DNA of 64,000 nucleotides from Pseudomonas sp. TH41 (GCF_016650695.1 NZ_JAEKFH010000005.1:248001-312000); one strand, 5' to 3'. Shown: positions 17,529-25,929, counted from the stretch's first letter. The notes: generated by a model not told the origin, from the sequence alone. Made by a program: numbers and translations.

Positions 17529-17972
17529 ATGCGAACGGTTCACGTCATCGAGTCCGAAAAAACACCAGGGCCGGTCAATGTCGTCGGCGAGACCATCACC
17601 ATTCTCGCGGGCGGCGATCTGAGCAAACCCTTTGAAATGCATATTCAGGAAGGCGTCCAGGGCGGTGGGCCGCCGCCGCATTTTCACCCATGGGACGAGG
17701 CTTTTTACGTTATCGACGGGCAAGTCGAAGTGACGGTCGAGGGCAAACCAACCCTCATCTCGAGCGGAGGCTATGTGCATATTCCCGGTGGTTCCATTCA
17801 CGCCTACAAGAACATCAGCCCGACCGCGAAAATGATCGGTGTGGTGTCTGATCCGCGGGGTGGCCAGTTCTTTGCGGCGATGGATCAGCTCAAGGTGCCA
17901 GAGGATTTGCCGCGAATACTTGAGGTCGCTGAAGACCACGGTGTCACGTTCCTGATACCGAAACCCTTGTAG
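17529..17972 (+). CDS. Small cupin-domain protein
   Basis: 147 residues with both cupin motifs. Motif 1 is PPPHFHPWDEAFYVIDG (metal-binding His, His and Glu) near 47-63, and motif 2 is HIPGGSIHAYKN near 84-95. Single-domain cupins of this form are dioxygenases, isomerases or sugar-binding sensors, so the reaction cannot be assigned. ggagagcc lies just upstream of the ATG. The stop codon TAG is supplied by the first bases of a REP element (tTGTAGGAGCG), so the extreme C-terminus may have been defined by REP insertion. Confidence 0.8.
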   Translation: MRTVHVIESEKTPGPVNVVGETITILAGGDLSKPFEMHIQEGVQGGGPPPHFHPWDEAFYVIDGQVEVTVEGKPTLISSGGYVHIPGGSIHAYKNISPTAKMIGVVSDPRGGQFFAAMDQLKVPEDLPRILEVAEDHGVTFLIPKPL

Positions 17973-18068
17973 GAGCGAGCTTGCTCGCGAAGGACGTTAA
18001 CGATAACGCGCTCTTCCTGAATAAATGCGTTGCTCTTAAGTCCTTCGCGAGCAAGCTCGCTCCTACAG
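17968..18068. repeat. REP inverted pair, GTAGGAGCGAGCTTGCTCGCGA type (overlaps the cupin stop)
   Basis: Head-to-head copies begin tgtaggagcgagcttgc and end gcaagctcgctcctaca, with an inner region containing cgttaacgataacgcg. The first copy provides the stop of the cupin gene. Confidence 0.93.
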
Positions 18069-18073
18069 GGTTG

Positions 18074-18517
18074 TTAGCTCAGGTTCCCGCAGAAAATATT
18101 CCGGTCACCATCAGCCGGGCTTTGACGCACAACCAATGCATAGCCACCGGTGCGAAGCGTATCGAAGGCTACAGGCGCGCTTTTCCAGAAATACTGGAGC
18201 GATGCCGACGAATAGAACCGTGCATTAGGGCCGTCGTTCATGTCATAGGCGGGTTTCGAACCCAGGTTCGTACAGCTTCCCTGATAGATGTAGGCAGATA
18301 AACGGCCTGGTAATGCGCTGCCCATGGGTTCGCCACTGACAGCAAACCAGAAGACTGTCGCATTACCGCTGGCCATCATGACGGGGCTGGCAATTTTACC
18401 GGCGTTGATGGGCGTAGCATGGAGGGGAACGTTGGTGACCTGGCTGTCAGGAACTGATGAGCACCCAGATATACACCCGACTGCTACCACCAACGCCAGC
18501 GAAGATACGATTTTCAT
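18074..18517 (-). CDS. Putative lipoprotein of unknown function
   Basis: 147 residues with a hydrophobic N-terminus and lipobox CISGC, followed by a serine- and alanine-rich secreted domain. Visible features are an FWFAVSGEPMGSALPGRLSAYIY segment (read in two parts) and two conserved-looking cysteines (GSCTNLG and the terminal FCGNLS), which could form a disulfide. I do not recognise a family. It is single, between two REP clusters. Confidence 0.7.
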   Translation of the reverse strand: MKIVSSLALVVAVGCISGCSSVPDSQVTNVPLHATPINAGKIASPVMMASGNATVFWFAVSGEPMGSALPGRLSAYIYQGSCTNLGSKPAYDMNDGPNARFYSSASLQYFWKSAPVAFDTLRTGGYALVVRQSPADGDRNIFCGNLS

Positions 18518-18773
18518 CGTGAAACTCCCGCTTTTTAAGGACGCGTTGAAGTGATCCCCCTTGTCAATTTTAGCTGTCAGGGGAAAGCAGGCATTTCTTC
18601 GGATGGTCGGTCTGGTGAATGGGTAGTGAATTGATCTCTAGCGCCAACCTGCAACATCGCCAAAAGATCGCAGGCTTCGCCAGCGCCTACAGAAATTGTG
18701 TACATCCGTTAATTGCGGGTGCATGCGGTCGGTGTAGGAGCTGGCGAAGCCTGCGATCTTTTGATCTTCCCAC
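18518..18773. repeat. REP inverted pair, GTAGGAGCTGGCGAAGCCTGCGATC type
   Basis: The repeat proper spans about 18661-18767, from caaaagatcgcagg to cctgcgatcttttg, in tail-to-tail order compared with most copies here. The rest of this gap is short and shows no gene. Confidence 0.88.
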
Positions 18774-19499
18774 TCAGGCCGCGCCACCCTTGGCTTGTTG
18801 CTCCAGATGCACTTGCAGCTCTGGATCGATTTTCAGCGCCGCCGCCAATTCATCCAGATAACTACGCTCGGCGTCCTGCTGATCGTCCACCAGCATGACG
18901 CTGGCCAGGTACATTTCCGCCGCTATCGCCGGATCCGTCGCCGACCGCGCCACATCGGCAGCGTCGAGTGGCCGGGCCACTTCATCGTCCAGCCATTGCT
19001 GCAGTTGCGGGTCATCGGTGTGCCGGCCGATTTCGGTGCTGATCATCTGCTTTTCGGCATCGTCGATCCGGCCGTCGGCCTTGGCCGCTGCTATTAATGC
19101 ACGCAGAACCGCATGGCTGTGATCTTCCACTTCCGGACCGGATAACAAGTCAACAGTGCGCGGGGCCTGTTGCGGGGCTGCGGCCTGATTGCGTTGCCAG
19201 GCTTGATAGGCCTGAAACGCCATCATCCCTAACGACGCCAACGCCGCATAGTTAGTACCGCCGCTCGACCGGGTCTGGGTCGAACCGCCAGGGGATGAGC
19301 CGCCCAGCAGGCCACCGAGCAAACCACCCAGGCCACCACCACCGCCCGCACTTGAACCGCCCGCCCCGCCCATCAGGCCGCCGAGCAGTCCGCCCAGTTC
19401 GCCGAGCCCGCCCTGACCTGACTCGCCACCGCCGCCCTGTTGCGACAACGAGCCCTGCCCGCCTCGTAAAAGTTGTTCGAGCAAATCGCTGGTGTTCAT
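18774..19499 (-). CDS. TerB/DUF533 (YebE-like) inner-membrane protein
   Basis: The start at 19499 (MNTSDLLEQLL) with gagg upstream gives 241 residues. The first 90 residues are a low-complexity Gly/Ser/Leu region (repeated GGLLGGL). A short alanine-rich segment (YAALASLGMMAFQAYQAW) follows, then a TerB-like helical domain from about 125 on, with AAKADGRIDDAEKQMI (acidic, metal-binding type) and the DQQDAERSYLDELA end. Matches the DUF533/YebE family. Function is unknown; TerB-like domains are linked to metal or membrane stress, and nothing around it adds to this. Confidence 0.87.
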   Translation of the reverse strand: MNTSDLLEQLLRGGQGSLSQQGGGGESGQGGLGELGGLLGGLMGGAGGSSAGGGGGLGGLLGGLLGGSSPGGSTQTRSSGGTNYAALASLGMMAFQAYQAWQRNQAAAPQQAPRTVDLLSGPEVEDHSHAVLRALIAAAKADGRIDDAEKQMISTEIGRHTDDPQLQQWLDDEVARPLDAADVARSATDPAIAAEMYLASVMLVDDQQDAERSYLDELAAALKIDPELQVHLEQQAKGGAA

Positions 19500-19923
19500 G
19501 ATGACGTCCTCATCGATAGAAGGGATCCAGTCAGGCAACGATAGTCCTCGCAGGTGAATGCGCCACCACCGTTTGGCTTAAGCAACGGCAAGATCAAAAG
19601 ATCGCAGCCTTCGGCAGGTCCTACAGGGGAAATCGTGTTCTGGCTGGAAAATGCACCGCCTTTCAGCTCATCGCGAGCAAGCTCGCTCTGTAGGAGCTGC
19701 CGAAGGCTGCGATCTTTTGATCTTTTGATCTTTTATCCCCCGAGCCCAAGTGAACGGCATGACCGATAAATCCAGAGTATTTTTTGGCAGCCCAGCTAAG
19801 ATTTACAGACGGTGAACCTTATTCCCGAATTTCCGGTCGATACCTGCAACCCGACCCGGTTTGCCGCCGCCCTCGATCATAAGGGTGATGACTGGCTTGC
19901 TTCACTTTCTGGAGAACGCCCCC
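19500..19923. repeat. Composite REP cluster upstream of pcs
   Basis: Main repeat 19582-19738. An outer inverted pair (aagatcaaaagatcgcagcc and ggctgcgatcttttgatc) encloses a half REP of the other class (catcgcgagcaagctcgctct) directly abutting the right arm. The remaining bases hold the promoter and leader of pcs; the upstream in-frame codons from 19861 lack a ribosome site at the right distance. Confidence 0.8.
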
Positions 19924-20646
19924 GTGATATCCACCCTACACATCGCCAGGCTCAAAGCATGGGGCGCCCATGGTTTCACCGCCACTGGCGTGGTCACTGC
20001 CTTCCTCGCAACCCTCGCCTTACTGGAAAACCAGCCCACCAACTGCCTGCTGTGGCTGGGCGTCGCCCTGATCGTCGATGGACTGGACGGCGCGCTGGCG
20101 CGCAAGGTCAATGTACAGTCGGTGCTGCCAAGTTTCGACGGCTCGATCCTCGATCTGGTCATCGATTACCTGACGTACGTGTTTATCCCGGCGCTGTTCA
20201 TCTATCGCTACGTTCCGTTGCCGGATTACACGCTGCTGCTGACCGTGTCGCTGATTCTGGTCTCGTCGCTGTTTTGCTTCTGCAACGTCAACATGAAGAG
20301 CAAGGACAACTACTTCCAGGGCTTCCCCGCCGCGTGGAACGTCGTTGCGCTGTGCCTGTACATCATTGCACCGTCACCGTGGATCACCTTGCTCACGGTC
20401 ATCGGCCTGGCGTTGCTGACCGTAACGCAGATGAAATTCCTTCACCCGTTTCGCGTACGCAAGTTCATGCCGATCAACATCGCCGTCACAGCCATTTGGT
20501 TGTTGTGCAGTTTGTCGTTGGTGATCAACCATCCCGTCATCAACCCGATGGTGATGGGGCTTTGGTTGCTGATGTCGGCTTACTTCCTGGGCATCTGCAT
20601 CTGGCGTACGGCGCTGGAGTGGTTCGACGAATCGCGGCACAAGTAA
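19924..20646 (+). CDS. pcs: Phosphatidylcholine synthase
   Basis: The GTG start at 19924 is preferred because ggag lies nine bases upstream (19911) and it gives 240 residues, the normal Pcs length. The CDP-alcohol phosphotransferase motif is DGLDGALARK followed by FDGSILDLVIDY, which holds the metal-binding aspartates. About eight membrane segments follow. Pcs condenses choline with CDP-diacylglycerol to phosphatidylcholine in the inner membrane, a one-step route typical of Pseudomonas and host-associated proteobacteria. It is followed by a DUF488 gene after 6 bp, so the two are probably co-transcribed. Confidence 0.9.
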   Translation: MISTLHIARLKAWGAHGFTATGVVTAFLATLALLENQPTNCLLWLGVALIVDGLDGALARKVNVQSVLPSFDGSILDLVIDYLTYVFIPALFIYRYVPLPDYTLLLTVSLILVSSLFCFCNVNMKSKDNYFQGFPAAWNVVALCLYIIAPSPWITLLTVIGLALLTVTQMKFLHPFRVRKFMPINIAVTAIWLLCSLSLVINHPVINPMVMGLWLLMSAYFLGICIWRTALEWFDESRHK

Positions 20647-20652
20647 GACGAT

Positions 20653-21039
20653 ATGCCCATCCATATCGTACGACTCGGTTCACCGCGCCTGCCGGATGAA
20701 GGCCTGCGCCTGGGCACGGTGCGCCGCCCTCCTCGCGGCGTACCGAAGTCCGAATTCGCCCGTCGTGATTTTTATGATGTATGGCAGCCGCTGCTTTCGC
20801 CGAGCGCGGAACTGGTCGCCGAAGCCAAAGCCGCCACCGATGACAAAGCCTGGGACGCCTTCAAGCGCAAGTTCAAGACAGAGATGAACCATCCTGCGCC
20901 CAGTCAACTGCTCGATCTATTGGCCGTTCTCTCCCATCAAACCTCACTGGCGGTGGGTTGTTATTGCGAGGATGAAGTGCACTGCCATCGCTCGGTGTTG
21001 CGCGAGCTGCTGACAGCACGCGGCGCCAAGGTTGTCTAA
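20653..21039 (+). CDS. DUF488 family protein (YeaO-like)
   Basis: 128 residues matching DUF488: an N-terminal IVRLGSPRL, the RRPPRGVPKSEF loop, FYDVWQPLLSPS, and the C-terminal CYCEDEVHCHRSVL block whose cysteines and histidines suggest a metal or redox site. The family function is not established. It starts 6 bp after pcs in the same direction; translation coupling is likely. Confidence 0.85.
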   Translation: MPIHIVRLGSPRLPDEGLRLGTVRRPPRGVPKSEFARRDFYDVWQPLLSPSAELVAEAKAATDDKAWDAFKRKFKTEMNHPAPSQLLDLLAVLSHQTSLAVGCYCEDEVHCHRSVLRELLTARGAKVV

Positions 21040-21062
21040 ATAGCGCGATCACCACCAATCCC

Positions 21063-21145
21063 TGTAGGAGCGAGCTTGCTCGCGATGGAGTGTCAGGCAA
21101 AGTTGATTCAACTGACACACCATCGCGAGCAAGCTCGCTCCTACA
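21063..21145. repeat. REP inverted pair, GAGCGAGCTTGCTCGCGATGG type
   Basis: Arms tgtaggagcgagc and gctcgctcctaca around a loop containing caaagttgattcaactgacac. It separates convergent genes and may serve as a bidirectional transcription or mRNA end. Confidence 0.93.
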
Positions 21146-21176
21146 CGCTACCGAGTCAACCAAAGTCTCAAGGCTA

Positions 21177-21989
21177 TCAACGTCGGGTGATGACTACTTC
21201 AAGGTATTCACTCGGCACCACCAGCGACTTGTTGCCCGCACGGTTCATGCGGTTCAACAGTTCGGTCAGGTCAGTTTCAAGCGCCTTGGCGCCCTCGGGC
21301 GGCAACGCCGCAAACGCTTTGTGGGCCGGACCGTACCAGTTGCGGAACACATCGATGAAATGCGCGGCCGAGCGATAACGGAAGTTGAAGGTCCGGCGTG
21401 TCACCTGGAGCAAAAAGTCACGCTGATCGAAGTGCGTGTGCAGCCAGGCTTCGGTGCCCCACTGGGACGGCGGTTGAGCTCCCGAAGGGGGCGGCACGTG
21501 GCGGCCGAGGGTCTTGAACATCTGGCCGACAAAACCTTCGGGCGTCCAGTTGGCCAGGCCGATCCGGCCTCCAGGGCGACAGACTCGTGCCAGCTCCGAA
21601 GCGGCTTTGGCCTGGTCCGGCGTAAACATCACCCCAAAGGTCGACAGCACCGCATCGAAGCTGGCATCCGCAAAGGGCAGCGCCTCGGCATCGGCCACTT
21701 GAAAAGTCACTTCCAGATGTTCGGCCTTGGCCCGGTCTTCGCCGCGCTCAAGCAGTGCACCCACATAGTCGGTGGAGGTGACGTGGCAGCCACGGCGTGC
21801 GGCGGCGAGTGTTGCATTGCCGTTGCCGGCGGCGACATCCAGCACGTTCTCATCGCACAGCAGGTCGCAGGCCTCGGCGAGCTGCTCGCCGACAATCTGC
21901 AAGGTGGTGCCGATCACGGCGTAATCGCCACTGGCCCACGCGGCCATTTGACGCTGTTTCAAGGCAGTAAGATCAATGGGTGTACTCAT
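21177..21989 (-). CDS. SAM-dependent methyltransferase (UbiE/type 11)
   Basis: The start at 21989 (MSTPIDLTALK) with ggag upstream gives 270 residues. The SAM-binding motif is VLDVAAGNGNATLAAARRG. TSTDYVGALLERG, the acidic ADAEALPFADASFDAVLSTFG block, and RVCRPGGRIGLANWTPEG follow; all are typical of type 11 methyltransferases. It is 38 bp downstream of the DUF4242 gene and probably shares its transcript. The substrate is unknown. Confidence 0.85.
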   Translation of the reverse strand: MSTPIDLTALKQRQMAAWASGDYAVIGTTLQIVGEQLAEACDLLCDENVLDVAAGNGNATLAAARRGCHVTSTDYVGALLERGEDRAKAEHLEVTFQVADAEALPFADASFDAVLSTFGVMFTPDQAKAASELARVCRPGGRIGLANWTPEGFVGQMFKTLGRHVPPPSGAQPPSQWGTEAWLHTHFDQRDFLLQVTRRTFNFRYRSAAHFIDVFRNWYGPAHKAFAALPPEGAKALETDLTELLNRMNRAGNKSLVVPSEYLEVVITRR

Positions 21990-22027
21990 GAATTCCGCTC
22001 CGTTGCGGGTTGGAAAACAGCCCCGGC

Positions 22028-22297
22028 TTATTCTGCCGTGGTGGGGTCGATGACGGCCGCGACCTGGGAAATGCGATTGGCCGGGAAACCGCTCTGTTTG
22101 GCGTGCTCCCTGATCAACTCTTCGTTCGGCGCGATGTACACGCAATAGAGCTTGTCACCGGTGACATAGCTCTGCTGCCACTGCACTTGCGGCAAGTCGC
22201 GCAACACCTTGCAGGACTTTTGCGAAGCCGCTTTCAAATCCCTTTCTGACATTGTTCCAGCGCCCGGGATCTCGCGCTCTATGATGAACTTTGGCAT
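22028..22297 (-). CDS. DUF4242 family protein (SCO4226-type, possible Ni-binding)
   Basis: 89 residues forming a small ferredoxin-like fold: MPKFIIEREIPGAG, WQQSYVTGDKLYCVYIAP, and HAKQSGFPAN. This matches DUF4242, whose Streptomyces member SCO4226 binds nickel. It is the first gene of a unit with the methyltransferase and is divergent from an AraC-type regulator 184 bp away, which likely controls both. Confidence 0.85.
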   Translation of the reverse strand: MPKFIIEREIPGAGTMSERDLKAASQKSCKVLRDLPQVQWQQSYVTGDKLYCVYIAPNEELIREHAKQSGFPANRISQVAAVIDPTTAE

Positions 22298-22481
22298 GGC
22301 AACCTCTCATTCTTGTTATTGATGACAGGGTCGGGTGACCCTGTTTGCCAACTATCGCGCCGGGCAACGTCGGCGTCCTGCCCGATCGTCGGCCAAGACT
22401 GTCCGATCGTCCGGAGATTTCGCGTCGCGCGGCGACAGGCTCACAATCAAACGTCGCCCCGCCGCCAACACGGAAATCATC

Positions 22482-23471
22482 ATGGACGCCCTGTCTCAAA
22501 CCCTGCGTGTCGTCCGCCTGGTCGGCGCGATTTTCATCAACGCCAGGTTCACCGCCCCCTGGTGCTACCAGTCGCCCAGCGCCGACGCGGCGGCGCCGTT
22601 CCTGGAGCCCGGCGCCGAACGGGTGGTGATCTTTCACCTGATCACCGAAGGCGAGTGTTACGTCGAACTCGGTGACGATCCCCCCCTTTTGCTGACCGCC
22701 GGCGATGTCGTGGTGTTCCCTCAGGGAGACGCCCATCGCATGGGCTCCGAGCCAGGCTTGGCACCGGCGACCGGTGCCCGGCTGGACGTGGTGTTGTCAC
22801 GTCGTCCACGGCAATTGAGTTATGGCGGTGGCGGGGCCGTCACGCGGTTGGTGTGCGGCTATCTGGCGTGCGATACGCGGTTGGCGGGCATGATGCTGAC
22901 GGGATTGCCCGCGGTGGTCAGGGTCAATGTGCGCGGCTCGAATGCCGGCATCTGGCTGGAGTCTTCGGTCCGTTACGCGTTGGCAGAGGCCCGGTCGCCA
23001 CGGCCGGGCGGTGAAGGTGTGTTGGCGAAACTGGCCGAGGTGTTGTTCATCGAAGTGCTGCGCCTGTACATGAACGAACAGGGCGAAGGTCGTACCGGTT
23101 GGCTGGCGGGCGTGGGCGACCGGATCGTCGGCGGCGCATTGAATGCGTTGCACAAAAAACCCTGTCACGCCTGGACACTGGATGAACTGGCGCGTACTGC
23201 CGGGACTTCAAGGTCGGTGTTGGCGGAACGGTTTCAGCAACTGGTGGGGAGTTCGCCGATGCAGTATTTGACGCAATGGCGCATGTTGCTGGCGGCCAAC
23301 CTGTTACGCAGCAGCAACAGCTCATTGATGCGCATTGCCGAAGAAGTCGGCTACCAGACCGATACAGCGTTCAGCCGGGCCTTTCGTCGAGAGTTCGGAG
23401 CACCGCCAGCGGCGTGGCGGCGCAGTCAGGTAACGTCTCGGCCCGCCCTCGGGATTGCCGATACGCCGTGA
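22482..23471 (+). CDS. AraC-family transcriptional regulator with cupin sensor domain
   Basis: The start at 22482 (MDALSQTLRVV) gives 329 residues. An N-terminal cupin-like sensor (about 10-190, with GECYVELGDDPPLLLTAGDVVVFPQGDAHRMGS, read in two parts) is followed by two helix-turn-helix motifs in the C-terminus (TLDELARTAGTSRSVLAERF and MRIAEEVGYQTDTAFSRAFRREFG). Domain order matches the AraC_binding plus HTH_18 class. It is divergent from the DUF4242-methyltransferase pair; regulation of that pair is the simplest hypothesis. The effector is unknown. Confidence 0.87.
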   Translation: MDALSQTLRVVRLVGAIFINARFTAPWCYQSPSADAAAPFLEPGAERVVIFHLITEGECYVELGDDPPLLLTAGDVVVFPQGDAHRMGSEPGLAPATGARLDVVLSRRPRQLSYGGGGAVTRLVCGYLACDTRLAGMMLTGLPAVVRVNVRGSNAGIWLESSVRYALAEARSPRPGGEGVLAKLAEVLFIEVLRLYMNEQGEGRTGWLAGVGDRIVGGALNALHKKPCHAWTLDELARTAGTSRSVLAERFQQLVGSSPMQYLTQWRMLLAANLLRSSNSSLMRIAEEVGYQTDTAFSRAFRREFGAPPAAWRRSQVTSRPALGIADTP

Positions 23472-23485
23472 CCGCCACACGAAAC

Positions 23486-23616
23486 GTAGCAGCTGGCGAA
23501 GCCTGCGTTCGGCTGCGAAGCAGTCGTAAAATCAGAACTCGCGGTGTATCAGGAACACCAAGAAAGCCGAATTTACGACTGCTTCGCAGTCGAACGCAGG
23601 CTTCGCCAGCTGCTAC
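23486..23616. repeat. Inverted repeat, GTAGCAGCTGGCGAAGCCTGCGTTCGG class
   Basis: Long arms run from gtagcagctggcgaagcctg to the mirror caggcttcgccagctgctac, with inner arms gactgcttcgcag. Other copies of this class are at 39893-40039, 52588-52720 and 56817-56968. Confidence 0.92.
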
Positions 23617-23656
23617 AAAAATGGGTGGGGACGCTGCTGGAGGGTTTTCAAGTCAG

Positions 23657-23698
23657 GAAAAAACCAATGGCCCACGGCGCGCAACCGGTGAGCCATTG
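23657..23698 (-). terminator. Rho-independent terminator of dipZ
   Basis: On the minus strand a stem AATGGCTCAC / GTGGGCCATT (9 of 10 pairs) with a G+C-rich loop is followed by GGTTTTTT. It begins 11 bases after the dipZ stop codon. Confidence 0.75.
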
Positions 23699-23708
23699 AT
23701 CTTTGGGG

Positions 23709-24935
23709 TTACGCGGCTGCGGGGGCTTTGGCGTCGGCCTTGGCCTCTTCCAGCAACTGCTGAATCACCTTCTCCTGCGTCTCGTAGCTGCCTTCACCGA
23801 AGTGGGTGTAACGCACCTGGCCCTTGGCGTCGATCAGGTAGTGAGCCGGCCAGTATTGGTTGTCGAAGTTGCGCCAGATCGCATAGTTGTTGTCGATTGC
23901 CACCGGGTAAGTAATGCCGAGTTTTTTCACCTGATCCTTGACGTTGTCGATGATGCGTTCGAAACCGTATTCAGGGGTGTGGACGCCTATCACCACCAGG
24001 CCATCCTTCTCGTACTTCTTCGCCCAGTCCTTCACGTACGGCAAGGTGTGTTGGCAGTTGATGCAGTCGAAGGTCCAGAAATCCACCAGGACCACTTTGC
24101 CTTTCAGGGCGTCGTTGGTCAGGGCGGGCGAGTTGAGCCATTCGACCGCGCCGGACAGCGACGGCATGGCGCCTTTGGCGTTGTCCATCGATGAGTCGGC
24201 CTTGACCTTGCTGACCATGTAATCGACGACTTTGGGGACCGTTTCCAGCACGCTTCTCTCGACGCTACTCACGCTTTCGGACGAGGTGCCGGCCAGCAGT
24301 GTCTTGTCCGCGCCGGTGGAAATCACCGCGGCAGCGGCCAGCACGGCAACACCGGCACTACGACGCAGCCAGCCAGTGACCGGGATCGAGGATTTCAAGC
24401 GATTGACCAGGCCGCGACCGGCGAAGATCAGGGTGCCAAGGGACAAAGCGCTGCCCAGGCCGTACGCCACCAGCAACAAACTGGTCTGGGCGTTCGCGCC
24501 TTGAAGCATGGCGCCGGTGAGGATCACGCCGAGGATCGGCCCGGCGCACGGCGCCCAGAGCAGACCGGTGGCGACGCCGATCATGACCGAGCTCAAGGGG
24601 CCGGACATTTTGCGGGTGTCGGGGTCAAGGTGATTACCCAGCGCCACGAACGGACGGGCCAGCCAGTCACCGACCCGGGCAGAGATCAACGACAGGGCAA
24701 ACAGCACCATCACAATCAGGGCGACGTGGCGACCGGTGTTGTTGGCTTGTACCACCCACTCGCTGCTGACCACGGCCAGGCTGGAGATCAGGGCGAAGGT
24801 CAGGACCATGCCGCCGAGGGTGAGCACGATCGAGGACCGCGCGCGGTCAACACCCGCAAACAGGAACGGCACGACCGGGAGGATGCAGGGGCTGAGGACG
24901 GTCAAAACGCCGCCCAGGAAAGCGATGAGGAACAT
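23709..24935 (-). CDS. dipZ: DipZ: CcdA/DsbD-type membrane electron carrier fused to thioredoxin domain
   Basis: The start at 24935 (MFLIAFLGG, aaggtg upstream) gives 408 residues; the longer open frame runs into a REP element. The N-terminal half has six hydrophobic segments with the CcdA motif LSPCILPVVPF and a second cysteine in WAPCAGPILG, the pair that carries electrons across the membrane. The C-terminal part (from about 255) is a periplasmic thioredoxin-like domain with DFWTFDCINC (CxxC). DipZ proteins pass reducing power to periplasmic thiols. It is downstream of two small secreted cysteine-containing proteins on the same strand. Confidence 0.88.
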   Translation of the reverse strand: MFLIAFLGGVLTVLSPCILPVVPFLFAGVDRARSSIVLTLGGMVLTFALISSLAVVSSEWVVQANNTGRHVALIVMVLFALSLISARVGDWLARPFVALGNHLDPDTRKMSGPLSSVMIGVATGLLWAPCAGPILGVILTGAMLQGANAQTSLLLVAYGLGSALSLGTLIFAGRGLVNRLKSSIPVTGWLRRSAGVAVLAAAAVISTGADKTLLAGTSSESVSSVERSVLETVPKVVDYMVSKVKADSSMDNAKGAMPSLSGAVEWLNSPALTNDALKGKVVLVDFWTFDCINCQHTLPYVKDWAKKYEKDGLVVIGVHTPEYGFERIIDNVKDQVKKLGITYPVAIDNNYAIWRNFDNQYWPAHYLIDAKGQVRYTHFGEGSYETQEKVIQQLLEEAKADAKAPAAA

Positions 24936-24981
24936 GAAGTTCACCTTGAAATACGAGGGTGGCAATTCACACACGCCCCCC

Positions 24982-25064
24982 TGTAGGAGCGAGCTTGCTC
25001 GCGAAGGTGTGTCAGTCGAATCAACTTTGCCTGACACTCCATCGCGAGCAAGCTCGCTCCTACA
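24982..25064. repeat. REP inverted pair, GAGCGAGCTTGCTCGCGAAGG type
   Basis: Arms tgtaggagcgagc and gctcgctcctaca with a loop containing gtcgaatcaactttgcc; lies between dipZ and the 70-residue protein gene. Confidence 0.93.
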
Positions 25065-25099
25065 GGGGGATTGTGGTGTTTACAGAACATTGTTTTGCT

Positions 25100-25312
25100 T
25101 CACGCCGTCTGGTTTTCCAGTTGCTGCCCCTGCGGCGTACGGCCGGAGCCGTCCTGTGCCAGAAAGGCGTTCCCGCCCTTCTCCGCCACGGGCGTCAGTT
25201 GAAAGCACGTAGCGTTGCCACAACTGCTTTGTGCAACAGCGGCGTTGGCATGGGCGGCGGTACCGGCAAGGGCGAAGGCCGTGGCGGTTAAAAAGCGAGT
25301 GACGTGGTTCAT
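25100..25312 (-). CDS. Small secreted protein with a CGNATC cysteine pair
   Basis: The start at 25312 (MNHVTRF, aggaaaac upstream) gives 70 residues. A signal peptide ends near AAHA, leaving about 47 mature residues with only two cysteines, in SSCGNATCFQ, and a Gln/Gly-rich polar tail. I do not recognise the family. It is 47 bp downstream of the DUF2790 gene and upstream of dipZ on the same strand. The cysteines could be a disulfide, a metal site, or a target for the DUF692-type enzyme encoded at 30.8 kb; the last is speculation based on a shared upstream motif. Confidence 0.7.
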   Translation of the reverse strand: MNHVTRFLTATAFALAGTAAHANAAVAQSSCGNATCFQLTPVAEKGGNAFLAQDGSGRTPQGQQLENQTA

Positions 25313-25359
25313 GGCGTTTTCCTGTTTCAAATGGGATGGGCAATCGCTCAGCGAAGGAC

Positions 25360-25623
25360 TCAGTTATCTGTGTTGCAGCCGTCCGCGAATTTGCGGTAGT
25401 CCAGGACCTGGGTCTTGTTGTGGGAATCCAGGTAGGTCAATCGGGCATTCACAATCCCGCAGGAAGGCGTAGCGTCCTGTTTCATCGAGATCACGGTCTT
25501 GATGTCCAGGTGCGTGCCGTAGGTGTAGGTCTTAGGGGTGACATCGGCTTCGGCGCGGGCCGACAAGGTGCAGATGTTCAGGGCGGCAAACAGGCAAGCG
25601 GCGTAGATGGCTTTAGTGTTCAT
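25360..25623 (-). CDS. DUF2790 family small periplasmic protein
   Basis: 87 residues with a signal peptide (cleavage after SARA) and the DUF2790 core: YTYGTHLDIKTVISM, an internal SCGIVNARLTYLD and the end VLDYRKFADGC. Two conserved cysteines in the mature part can form a disulfide. gagg precedes the ATG. It is divergent from the response regulator, and two copies of a shared 35-bp motif lie in between. Function is not established; small DUF2790 proteins are common near metal-responsive regulators in Pseudomonas, which fits but does not prove a metal link. Confidence 0.85.
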   Translation of the reverse strand: MNTKAIYAACLFAALNICTLSARAEADVTPKTYTYGTHLDIKTVISMKQDATPSCGIVNARLTYLDSHNKTQVLDYRKFADGCNTDN

Positions 25624-25755
25624 GGTGATGTCCTCAAGGCTTCAATGGGCAGGTCGTTCAATTGAGCCGAGGCAGTCTGGTTTGCCTCGTTGGAACCCAT
25701 TAGAAGCCCGTGAGGTATCCCGACTGTGTCGAAAACAGGCGGGTGTAAATCGGTA

Positions 25756-25790
25756 CGTATCAAAGTCAGCCCTTGATACACAGCGATACA
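25756..25790. promoter_or_regulatory. Predicted response-regulator operator, site 1
   Basis: CGTATC, 13 bases, GATACA, 4 bases, GATACA. The two GATACA halves repeat at a 10-bp period, as in tandem sites of OmpR/PhoB-type regulators. It is in the DUF2790/response-regulator gap, 133 bp from the DUF2790 start. Confidence 0.6.
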
Positions 25791-25823
25791 AACCCTCTGA
25801 AAATTCATGTTTTTGCGTCCCCG

Positions 25824-25858
25824 TGTATCCGCCGACACACCAGATACACTGCAATACA
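25824..25858. promoter_or_regulatory. Predicted response-regulator operator, site 2
   Basis: TGTATC, 13 bases, GATACA, 4 bases, AATACA, the same geometry and orientation as site 1, and 72 bp upstream of the response-regulator ATG, so it could mediate autoregulation. Confidence 0.6.
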
Positions 25859-25929
25859 AAGGGCTGCGGGCGCGCGGGCCAAGGCTCGATAGACTGCTCG
25901 ACACTCCCCACTCACAGAGGCAAGGTCCC

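Noticed and set aside
18774..19499. Gly/Ser-rich first part of the TerB-like protein as an artefact
   Set aside because: The low-complexity region is in frame with a clear TerB domain and such linkers are known in this family.
21090..22148. 352-codon frame on the + strand
   Set aside because: It is antisense to the methyltransferase and begins inside a REP element.
24936..25037. Longer N-terminus for DipZ
   Set aside because: The extension is a translated REP; the ATG at 24935 has its own ribosome site.
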